This document shows positions 23,023 to 32,443 of a stretch of 64,000 bases of DNA, piece after piece. The stretch is from Lunularia cruciata. Lineage: Eukaryota > Streptophyta > Marchantiopsida > Lunulariales > Lunulariaceae. The DNA lies in contig OX419761.1 of the NCBI GenBank assembly GCA_948567375.1, positions 6,822,501 through 6,886,500 of the forward strand. Direction: 5' to 3'. The stretch's first letter is position 1. Every line of letters begins with the position of its first letter. The translations under genes were made by a program, and so were the position numbers. A model generated the notes under the pieces. The model made no database searches. It was not told the origin of the DNA and was given only the letters and a program-made list of their open reading frames with translations.

Positions 23023-24059
23023 ATTTTGCTACAATTTTTCTCTATTTGTAGTGCCAAGTGGTCTTTGTTGAATGGCATCAATCTCCATTGGTGCCAACTC
23101 TTCCACCCATGTATAGTGTATTGGTAGGTTCTGTGGAGGTCGAGGTCAAGACCAAATTTTTGCAATAAGGAATCAAAGCGTTTTGCCAACCGCATGGCTT
23201 CCTCCAAGTGTTGTAGCTCTTGCATAATTACCTCTAATTTGTTTCATAACTTCAAGCCCCTCACAAATTAATCTAGACCTTCACCTTATAGTAAATTTGG
23301 AATTTGCATGATGGTGTTCTAGAATTACTTGATGTAACTTCTTACAAAGCCAATCTTCTTCAACTTTGCCAACCTATCTCGTGCATCTGATGTATCATTT
23401 ATACTTAGAATCAACCAATTATTGCTTTCTTAAATTTCGCCCATGTCAAGATTGGTGCAAAAATTTGCCATTCAGCTTGCTCCACTCGAAATTGTCACCA
23501 TAGCTTTGCTACTCAATCCAATTGGTTGGAAGCCAAGAGAATCTATTTCTATTCATCTTGAAGATTGGTAGCTTTGAAATAACATTTGTAGAACACAAAA
23601 TTTTCCATTGCATCCGAGAGATTCTTACCTTTGAAAACCTTGGGTTTTGAAAATTGGATTTGGTCATCTCCTTCTTGAATTGGTACTCTCTCTACGTGCT
23701 CTTGTTGTTGATGATCTAGTTCATCCAACAATCAAGTGAGGTGCTCGATTTTTTGCTACATAACAATGATAACATCATGTATTGCCACCCTGGTTACTAC
23801 TCTATCACACCACCTGCAATCTATCTAATTAACACATAGATGCAACACGTCCACCATTTTCCATAAATTACAACTAGAAGTACCAAGGGTTCCTCAGATA
23901 AGGTGATTATATTCAAAAAATCTTGCCCAAAGGGTGAGGTGACAAATTGTGTGAAATGATGTTTCGGTAGTACTCGGATGCAAAAATCCTAATGGTTTGG
24001 CAAAATTGGATTTGGTGGTCCATAAAATTGCATTCATCCTATTCTTGCTTTGATACCAA
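23023..24059 (-). pseudogene. Element 1 gag, broken
   Basis: This resumes the gag of element 1 after element 3. The segment at 23549-23731 matches the N-terminal gag of element 4 (LDExDxQQQEHVER region). Two stops lie in the YIT-x-F-x-N stretch near 23325-23335. Confidence 0.7.
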
Positions 24060-24471
24060 TGTAAAAGATAGAGATCAAGGAGAAAAATAAGATAATGGAT
24101 GATCACATTAGGATAGTTGAGTGTGTGAAACTCCAAATGCCTAGCATGAGCTTTGGTTTTGGTATTTATAAGGAGCATACAAGACTCTTAAGAAATTTCT
24201 CAAAAAGCTTCCTTGAGCTACTTTCTTTGGAGTGCAAGCCAAGTTAACCAAGAAGCTTCTCAAGAAGCTTCCTTCTAGAAGCTGCTTAGTTGGCATGCAA
24301 GTTAAGCTAGTTGGAAGTTTCTAGAAGCCACCTATTTGGGGTGCAAGCTAAGCTAGTCAGGAAGTTTCTCAAAAAGTTTCCTAGATATTTATAGAATATT
24401 CTAGGCTAATTTGGCCTATTTGCTACTTTGTTAGCCCTAACTAACTTCTAGCTAAACTCCATATTACTACA
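24060..24471 (-). repeat. 5' LTR of element 1
   Basis: It starts TGTAAAAGA next to a TTTGATACCA primer-binding-site remnant and ends TTACTACA. Its arrays are eroded (AAGAAATTTCTC and similar), in keeping with greatest age. Confidence 0.8.
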
Positions 24472-26140
24472 AAAGAGAATGGATTGGTTTTTAGGTTTAT
24501 GTAGGTTGTTTATTTTGACTTATAGAGTTTCATGAATTTTTTTATGATGACTTTGCATATAGGATCTTTATGGTCATCTTTGGTATCCATTTGTTGACTT
24601 CCCATCAGCAAATTAATTCTTGATTTTGGCTTTTAGTCTCCTCCCAAGATGATCTTAAAGGGTGTCCATTTGGCCGAAGGGCGATCTGTAGTGTCCTAAT
24701 ACTCATTGTCAATGATTTGTTATCCATAAGATAGGATTTTCTCTCAAGGTCTTATTATTCATACGGATGTTATCACAGATCTCCTCTAGTAGGTATATGT
24801 TTGACAAACCCCAATCACACATCAAGAACTATGGAATTTTATTTCTTATGTGATTTGATTGTTAGAAATTGCTAAGAATCTTTGCATGTCTCCCTCATCT
24901 CTCACCTCCATGGTAAGTCTTGCCATCATTGAATCTTCTAGTTCAAAAATCTACCTTGTTCTAAGAACTCTTTTGCACAAATGCTTGAGTTTCTGTACTT
25001 AGCTTATGGAAGTGGATCTTTTCAAGGGCCATGATAAATTTCTACACGACAAAACTTAGAGAATGTGAAAAAGGTAAAAATTGCTTCCTTGAGAGGTAAG
25101 GAACACCATTTTATAGTTCTATTAAATTGGTCCATCCTTTGGCCACTATGGCGGTTGGTGAATGGTTGTTATCATGTCATGTCACTTGGTGCCAAATGGT
25201 CAAAAATATGTTCTTTGGTGGTGCCTTCATGCAAGGCACATTAGTTTCAATGGTGTATTGTTTTAATGACATTGTCTATTGGCATAACATCATAACATTG
25301 CAAAGTTTGTCATGCCAATTTGACATCCTCATATTCTCCAAGCCTTGTTCATGTTGATGATGTTTGTAAGAACATGTTGATGATGTTTGAAAGGTCTATC
25401 GTGTAATCCAATCACAATACAAACACTCGTTCATCAAACCACTTGGACTAGGTTGTATGGGAAATAACACCTCCATTGCAAGAGCTGGTCTGGACTTTGT
25501 CTTATCTTCCTTAAGTTAGTGAGGGATTGTAAGGCTATTAACAATGTCTAGTCATCTTTGTTCCCAACCCACTAACCTGATGCACAACTTTGGATTTAAA
25601 TTACTAAACTCATAAAGAAATCAATTTTTTCTCTATAAAGACAAAGTTAGTAGGGATTTTTTTAGCTACTAAAAGAATTCTGGTCATCTTCATTCCCAAA
25701 ATATTGCACAACCTAGTATTTAAATTACTAAACTAACAAAAATATGAAATTTTGCTCCAAGTAAGGCCGATGGGGGTCACCTCTTCTACCTCACTAATGA
25801 AGTTTTATGATTCACAAAGTATATTACATCTGGCAAACTATCAAAGTATTATAAGTTCCATTCTAGTTCAAATAATCATTCAGATCATAATCAATTATTC
25901 CATTCAGATCATCCAAACTGGTTAAATCTTGAAAGCTAAATACCCCAAATCATTTTATATGGCACTCAAAATAAGTAAACAGTGGCATTATAGATCTAAG
26001 GAAGTCATGCAACAACTCATTGGACAATTAAGTTAGTAATTCATGTTTCACCTTGTGTGTATTGAAGGAGTAAAATTTGAAATAATATTGAACTGCTCTT
26101 TTGCTCAAGCTTAACGTCTCCAGTTTGATATTAATATGAT
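24472..26140. other. AT-rich region, no intact gene
   Basis: The left part (to about 25400) reads as short coherent minus-strand pieces with stops and may be the continuation of the decayed region at 5481-7350. From about 25400 to 26140 I see nothing recognisable. Confidence 0.35.
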
Positions 26141-26146
26141 GAAATC

Positions 26147-26776
26147 ATGTTAGTTCCAATTCAATGCAGTAAAGAGTTGTCTATTACGGAGTGGGTCGTC
26201 CTACAAGTGGATGTTGAGAACGCTTTTAATAGCGTCTCATGTGCATCTATCTTTAGAGAGCTTAGGGAGGTTGGTGGATCCTTGGCGAGTCTCATTTCTT
26301 TTGTGCAGTCTTTTTATTGCTCTCTTGCTTCCCTTTACTACTAGCATGGTGGTTCACAGGAGGGAGTAACCATCTTGGAGCCAACTGTTGGTACATGTCA
26401 GTGAGATCCTTTGGGGGGGGCTCTTATTTGCCATGGCTCACTTTAGAGCTCTCTCATATACTACTTTGGCCATGCCAGGTTGTGTATTTCCCTCCTTGGC
26501 AGATGATACACACATCGTATGCCCTATAGATCATATTAGGCATACCTTTGGCTACTTGACTACCGAGCTACATCTAGTAGGCTTGAGAGTCAAGGTGTCA
26601 AAGTGTAGGGCATGGTACCCTTTGGGTATCCCTCCTCACCTTGAGCTTCCAAAGGGGTGTATCACATCCACAGATGGACTTTGTGTTCTTGGAGTGCCAA
26701 TAGGATTGGAGGATTTTGTCACACGCTTCTTAGACATTGCCCTTGCGGAGGATGTTCTCCATGTGGATGACCTTCC
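26147..26776 (+). pseudogene. RT element with putative endonuclease, 5' part (RT core)
   Basis: The plus strand encodes RT motif A (VDVENAFNSV, about 26205-26235), a motif B region with a GDPLGG-like stretch near 26400, broken by a frameshift at a G8 run (26413-26420), and motif C (ADDTHIV, about 26498-26520). This is a non-LTR-type RT, not related to the chromovirus RT. It is truncated at its 5' end and cut by element 4 at 26776. The frame continues in 32449 onward. Confidence 0.7.
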
Positions 26777-27199
26777 TGTAAAAGACCGAAACCGAGGAGA
26801 GAAATAGGAGAATGGAAACTCACATTGGGACACTTGAATGAGGGAAAACTTTGAATGCCTAGCATGAGCTTCGGCCTTCATATTTATAGGTAGCATACAA
26901 GACCTTTGAAGCTTCTCAAGAAGCTTCCTTGAGCCGCTTTCTTGGAGTGCAAGCCAAGTTAACTAGGAAGCTTCTCAAGAAGCTTCCTTCTAGAAGCCGC
27001 CTACTTGGCGTGCAAGCTAAGCTAGTTAGAAGCTTCTAGAAGCTTCCTTCTAGAAGCTACCTGCTTAGGGCGCAAGTTAACTAGTTGGGAAGCTTCCTAA
27101 GAAGCTTCTTAGATGCTTCTAGAATATTCTAGGCTATTTTGGCTTATTCTCTACTTCGTAAGCCCGACTAACTTCGTCACTAAACTCCATATTGTTACA
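26777..27199 (-). repeat. 3' LTR of element 4
   Basis: This 423-bp LTR has a TATA box on minus at 26881-26890. Heat-shock-element-type repeats lie at 26908-26927, 26967-26995, 27029-27055 and 27089-27129. The pol frame ends inside it at 27134. Confidence 0.95.
27029..27129 (-). promoter_or_regulatory. Heat-shock-element array in element 4 3' LTR
   Basis: GAAGCTTCTAGAAGCTTC at 27029-27046 is four inverted GAA/TTC units in perfect 5-bp phase, followed by TTCTAGAA (27048-27055). TTCTAGAATATTC at 27117-27129 is a perfect three-unit element. The consensus for HSF trimer binding is nGAAnnTTCnnGAAn. Function is inferred. Confidence 0.55.
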
Positions 27200-30100
27200 T
27201 ATTCCCCCGCCGCTAGTTGGTGACGTCCTCGTCGCCAATGAAGCTTCAAATTCCTTGATGGCCATCTGTGCATTCTGGAGGTGAGAAAGAGGTTCCCATG
27301 TGGCATCATGAAGGGGATACCCTTTCCAAAGGACCTTGTACTCCGTGTGTTGGTGACGGCCTCGTTGAATATGGCGACGCGCAAGGATACGATCAACTTC
27401 GTACTCCTCATGATCATTGATAGGGATAGGAAGAGGGGGAGGTTGGACTCGAGAGGAAAAGGAAGAAGGGTTAGGAACAAAGGGTTTCAACTTGGAAACA
27501 TGAAAGACAGGATGGATACGCATGTGACAAGGTAAGGCAAGACGATAAGCAACAGGAGAGATAATGTGGGTGATATCAAAGGGTCCTATCCAATTAGGAG
27601 CAAGTTTACGAACTTGGGTATCAAGTGGGAGAGGGAGGTTACTAGAGGATAGCATGACTTTATCACCAACTTCAAAGGTGAGATCACGACGATGATGGTC
27701 TGCATATTGTTTTTGGCGATTCTGAGCAACAAGGAGGTGAGACTTGGCTTGTTGGAGAGAGCGGGATATAGTGGTCAAGAATGTAGAAGTATGAGGAACC
27801 TGAGAGGGAGGGGGAGCAAGAAGAGAATCTGGAACAAGCGGATCTTGGCCAAAATTGAGAAAGAAGGGAGAAAATCCAGTGCTTGCCTGTTTGGAATTGT
27901 TGTAGGCAAATTTTGCAGCTGCAAGACATTCATCCCAGTTGGTATGGTGGACATTGACAAAGGCCCGCAACATATCCTCCAATGTACGATTGGCGCGTTC
28001 AGTTTTTCCATCAGTTTGAGGATGATAGGCCGTGGACAAAGCAAGCTTGGTGCCGAGTATCCTTAAGAGTGCTTGCCAAAACTTCTCGGTAAAGCGAGGA
28101 TCACGGTCGGAGATGAGTACGCGTGGTATGCTATGATGCTTGAAGACATTGTCGAAGTAGATTTGTGCTAAGGTTGGAGCATCCACGGTATCACAAGTTG
28201 GTGCCAAGTGGATTTGCTTACTAAGCTTATCCACAAACACCACGATGGCGGTGTGTCCTTGTTTTGTCTTTGGCAAGGATGTGATGAGATCCAAGCTCAC
28301 ATGCTCCCAACGAGCGGATGGAATGGCGAGTGGTTGAAGGAGTCCACTCTGCTTCTGGTTGCTGGCCTTGTTCCGTTGGCAACTCTCACATGATCGGACA
28401 AAGTCTTGAACATCTCGTGTCATGTTGGGCTACCACCATTGGCGTTGGAGGGTGCCCAAGGTCTTGTCCACTCCCATGTGACCAGCTATTGGTAAATCAT
28501 GGGCTTCTTGAAGACGCACAAGTCGAAGATCACCTTTGGCTGGAACATAGATCTGGTCTGCATGGAATAAAAGGCCTTCCTTGAAGGAGAAGGTGTTGTA
28601 CTCCTTGTCGCATGCTGTCAAACGACCGTGTACCATTTGGGAGAAGGGATCTTGTCGTAGAGCTTATTGAAACTCATTGTGGACCTTAGGGTCAATGGAC
28701 ACCGTTGTAATTGCTGCTGTGATAAAAGGAAGATCCTTCAAATCAGGTCGTCGTGATAGAGCATCGGGAATGACATGGAACCGACCTGGTTTGTACTCAA
28801 GTTTGATGTCAAACAATTGGAATTGCTCTTCCCATCGATGATGCCGGCTCTTCATGTGCTCCAAGTGTAAGGTCTGCAACAATGGCTTGTGATCAGTTCG
28901 CATGATCACTTGTTTCCCCAAGAGATAATGCCTCCATACCTTGGTGGCATATACCATTGCAAGTTGTTCCCGATCTCGAGCAGAGTAATTTCTTTCCGCT
29001 GTATTTAGTCGGCGAGACACAAAGGCAATCGGATGTAGTCCATCTGGAAATTCTTGTTGCAACACAGCTCCAATTGCAAAGTTAGAAGCATCAAAATCAA
29101 CCACACAAGGTAGTTGAGGATCATATGGTTGAAGAATAGGTCTTGAAGACACCATATGCTTTAACTTCTGGAATGCTTCTTCATGTTTGGTGGTCCACTG
29201 GAAGCTCGAGTTCTTTCCCAAGAGGTCAGTCAATGGTGCAGCCACGTGAGCATAATAGTGGATGAACCGTTGGTAAAAACTGGCCAGTCCATTGAATGCT
29301 CGTACTTCTGTAGCATCCTTCGGGGTAGGCCAATCAGTAATGGCCTTGATCTTCTCTTCTTCCATCTTGATCTCCTCTGATGAGATCTTATGACCCAAGA
29401 AGGTAACCTCCTTCTGCCAAAAAGCACACTTTGACTTCTTGTAATAAAATTTCCACTGTCGTAGTCATCTTAGGACTTCTCGCACATGATTCACATGTTC
29501 TGCCTCTGTCCTGCTATAGATTAAGATATCATCTAAGAACACCACCACGGACCGATCCAATAGTCCCTCCAACACTCGATGCATCTGATCCATGAAGACT
29601 GTTGGAGCATTAGTGAGTCCGAAAGGTAGAACTCTCCACTCAAAATGTCCATACCTTGTGCAAAAAGCAGTCTTTTGCACGTCCTCTCCTTCAAAAGGAA
29701 TTTGCCAATAGCCGCTACGAAGATCCAGCTTGGAAAAGTAGCGTGCTCCACTTAGTTGATCAAGCAGGTCATCGATCCAAGGCAAGGGATATGCATTCTT
29801 CACGGTTTGCTTATTGAGCCCACGATAATCAATACAGAAACGAAGTCCTCCATCCTTCTTTGGAACAAATAGTACCGGTGCTCCCCATGGAGAGGTACTA
29901 TGTTGTATGAACTCCTTCTCCAACAACTCCGTAAGTGTTGTTTGCAACTCCTCCAACTCCTTTGGTGAGAGCCGATAGATTGGTCTACTCACTGGAGTAC
30001 TCCCTGGCAATAACTCGATCTTGAAGGGCATACCTCGATCGGAGGGTAATCCCTTTGGCAGATCATCTGGAAACACATCTGCAAACTCTTGAACTATCCG

Positions 30101-30799
30101 ATCAACCATTGCTTGATGCGGCACTTGGCCCTCCTCAGATTGTTCTTGTGTAATTGGTTTGATCCACACCGCGAATACAGACTTATCGTCCTCCAAAGCT
30201 TGCTCTATGGCTGCTTCATTCACAAACTTCCCTTCTAGGGACTCATCTCTCTTCCAAGCTTGCTCCATGGTTGCCTTCTTGGCAAACTTCCCATCTTGGG
30301 ACTCATCTCCCTTCCAGATTTGCTCTATGGCTACCTTCTCGACAAACTTCCCATCTTGGGACTAACTATTCTTAGGTGTCTTACTTAGAGGTGCCAGACA
30401 ACCTAATCGGAAATTCCTACCTTGGTGTTGTACTTGAATTTGGTGTCGGGTCCAATCAAATTGAACCTTATGACATTCAAGCCAAGGTAGACCTAGAATG
30501 ATATCATAATGTAGAGGTGCCACTACGAACCTCATACACTCCAAATACTCATTCCCAATCTTGAAGGTAACAAGATGCAAGGTGCGGAATGCAGAACCCT
30601 TTCTACCATCCGCCATCATCAAACTACTTCCAATCACTGGCCTGATAGGAATACCCAATTCCTTTGCCACTTGCATAGACATGCAATTCTCTGAACTTCC
30701 AGAATCAACCAAAATTCTACAACCCCGATTAGATATCATACCTTGCAAGTGAAGCAAACTTGCATAGGTCGAGCCTTCAATCCCATTGGAACTAATCAA
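27134..30799 (-). pseudogene. Element 4 pol: PR-RT-RNaseH-IN-chromodomain, 4 stops
   Basis: One frame spans the whole region on minus and is broken only by nonsense codons at 30362-30364, 29465-29467, 28664-28666 and 28430-28432. The domains are: protease with DSGSS (about 30700), RT with [16 protein letters not shown] and FLDDILIYS (29465-30000), RNase H with VDFDASNFAIG and TDHKPLL (28750-29130), integrase with HHCC finger and DDE residues (27780-28500), and a chromodomain with VLWKGYP (about 27290-27420). The chromodomain probably tethers integration to modified histones, as known for chromoviruses. Confidence 0.9.
30200..30364 (-). repeat. Three-unit 60-bp repeat in PR-RT linker
   Basis: Three tandem units of 20 codons share a GKF-x-x-x-A-x-x-EQ pattern. 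Counterparts are in element 2 (12860-13030, three units), element 3 (20800-20945, first unit shortened) and element 1 (one unit). Confidence 0.8.
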
Positions 30800-30825
30800 G
30801 CTCCCAGTAGGCGGCTCAAAATCTC

Positions 30826-31725
30826 CTATTGGGATTCCTCGTTTCCCGGATCATTCCGCTCCACAACCTCCACTTGGGCAACTTGTCGAGGTCGTCTATT
30901 CTTGAGTGGACATTCAGCAATGCGATGCCCCAACTGGCGACAATAAAAGCAACCTCCATTTTGTCGTAATCTTTCTCTATCTGCTGTGCCAAGTGGTCTT
31001 CGCTGGATAGCATCAATCTCCATTGGTACCGGTTCTTCCACTCGTGGTACGGGTAGGTTTTGTGTAGGTCGAGGTCGAGACCAAGTTGTTGCAACTAAGG
31101 AATCAAAACGCTCAGCCAATTGCATGGCTTCTTCTACGTTCTGTGGCTCTCGCATGGTCACCTCCAATCTGGTTCGTGACTTCAATCCTCGCACAAATCG
31201 ATCCAGAACTTCACCTTCTTGGATATCTGGAATTTGCATGATGATATTCTGAAATTATGTGATGTAGCTTCTCACCGAACCAATCTGCCTCAACTCCGCC
31301 AATTTATCTCGTGCAGCTCGGGTGGCATTTATAGTCTGAAATCGACCAAGTATTGCATCCTTGAATTCTGCCCATGTTAAAATTGGTGTAACAATTTGTC
31401 GTTCAGCTCTTTCTACTCGGAATCGCCACCAAAGTTTTGCCACGCCATCCAACTGGCTAGAAGCCAAGAGAATTTGTTTCCGCTCGTCTTGAAGATTGGT
31501 GGCTTCAAAGTAACGTTCATAGTCAAACACAAAATTCTCCACTGTGCCTGGAACATTCTTGCCTTCAAACACCTTGGGTTTTGGAAATCGAATGCGATCT
31601 TCTCCATCTCGAACTGGCGCTCTGTCTATCTGTTCTCGTCGTTGCTGGTCTCGTTCATCCAACAATCGAGTAAGATGCTCGATTTGTTGTTGCATTGCAA
31701 GGATAACATCCGGTATTGCGGCCAT
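30826..31725 (-). pseudogene. Element 4 gag with knuckle, one internal stop
   Basis: An ATG at 31723-31725 opens a frame to 30826 broken by one TAA at 31255-31257. The order is an N-terminal coiled segment, a capsid-like retrotransposon gag domain (KLWWRF and SVRSYIT regions), then a CCHC knuckle (CFYCRQLGHRIAEC, about 30930-30970). The pol frame is different, so a frame change separates gag and pol. Confidence 0.85.
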
Positions 31726-31980
31726 TACTACTACCCTAATTCACTACCCTCAATTTATCTAGTTGATTAACACATAGATACAACACGTCCACCGTTCTCC
31801 ATAAGTCACAACTGGAAGTATCAAGGGTTCCTCTGACACGATGATCATATGTAGAAAATCTTGCCCAAAGCGTGAGGTGATGAACTGTGTGAAATGATGC
31901 TTTGGTAATATCTGGACATGAAAGTCCCAATGGTTTGGCGGAAGTGGATTTGGTGGTCCATAAATTCCATCCATCCCATT

Positions 31981-31995
31981 CCTGCTCTGATACCA
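31981..31995 (-). other. Primer-binding site of element 4
   Basis: On minus it reads TGGTATCAGAGCAGG, complementary to the 3' end of plant initiator tRNA-Met. It sits one nucleotide inside the 5' LTR. Confidence 0.9.
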
Positions 31996-31996
31996 A

Positions 31997-32443
31997 TGTA
32001 AAAGACCGAAACCGAGGAGAGAAATAGGAGAATGGAAACTCACATTGGGACACTTGAATGAGGGAAAACTTTGAATGCCTAGCATGAGCTTCGGCCTTCA
32101 TATTTATAGGTAGCATACAAGACCTTTGAAGCTTCTCAAGAAGCTTCCTTGAGCCGCTTTCTTGGAGTGCAAGCCAAGTTAACTAGGAAGCTTCTCAAGA
32201 AGCTTCCTTCTAGAAGCCGCCTACTTGGCTTGCAAGCTAAGCTAGTTAGAAGCTTCTAGAAGCTTCTAGAAGCTTCCTTCTAGAAGCTTCCTTCTAGAAG
32301 CTACCTGCTTAGGGCGCAAGTTAACTAGTTGGGAAGCTTCCTAAGAAGCTTCTTAGATGCTTCTAGAATATTCTAGGCTATTTTGGCTTATTCTCTACTT
32401 CGTAAGCCCGACTAACTTCGTCACTAAACTCCATATTGTTACA
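31997..32443 (-). repeat. 5' LTR (promoter LTR) of element 4
   Basis: This 447-bp LTR carries a TATA box on minus at 32101-32110. It is 24 bp longer than its partner because the GAA/TTC array at 32249-32299 is expanded. Confidence 0.95.
32249..32299 (-). promoter_or_regulatory. Expanded heat-shock-element array in element 4 5' LTR
   Basis: Six GAA/TTC units in perfect 5-bp phase (32249-32276) are followed by TTCTAGAAGCTTC (32278-32290) and TTCTAGAA (32292-32299). It lies about 140-200 bp upstream of the TATA box in the direction of transcription. Regulation by heat is inferred from the motif only. Confidence 0.55.

Larger units (their letters stand above)
7426..24471 (-). mobile_element. Ty3/gypsy chromovirus, element 1 (outer, oldest, nested)
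   Basis: This is the outermost of three same-family copies. Its LTRs are at 7426-7801 and 24060-24471 and are strongly diverged from each other. The flanks are GAAGA (7421-7425) and AAAGA (24472-24476), an almost matching 5-bp duplication. Its own sequence (about 5.5 kb) is broken by a foreign solo LTR (8367-9147), element 2 (9459-15087) and element 3 (17858-23022). Internal pieces in minus order are: gag at 23023-24059; protease, RT, RNase H and N-terminal integrase at 15093-17857; integrase at 9148-9453; C-terminal integrase and chromodomain at 7802-8366. All are frameshifted. Confidence 0.85.
26777..32443 (-). mobile_element. Ty3/gypsy chromovirus, element 4 (youngest copy)
   Basis: This is a full-length 5667-bp element with LTRs at 26777-27199 and 31997-32443 and a perfect 5-bp duplication, CTTCC (26772-26776 and 32444-32448). 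The two LTRs differ by one substitution and a 24-bp length difference, so insertion was recent. The order on minus is LTR, tRNA-Met primer site, gag, protease, RT, RNase H, integrase, chromodomain, purine tract, LTR. Despite its youth it has five nonsense codons and a gag-pol frame change, so it is not autonomous as it stands. Confidence 0.95.

Noticed and set aside
26641-26896. Open frames crossing the left edge of element 4 as fused genes
   Set aside because: They run from RT-element sequence into an LTR and are a result of the insertion.
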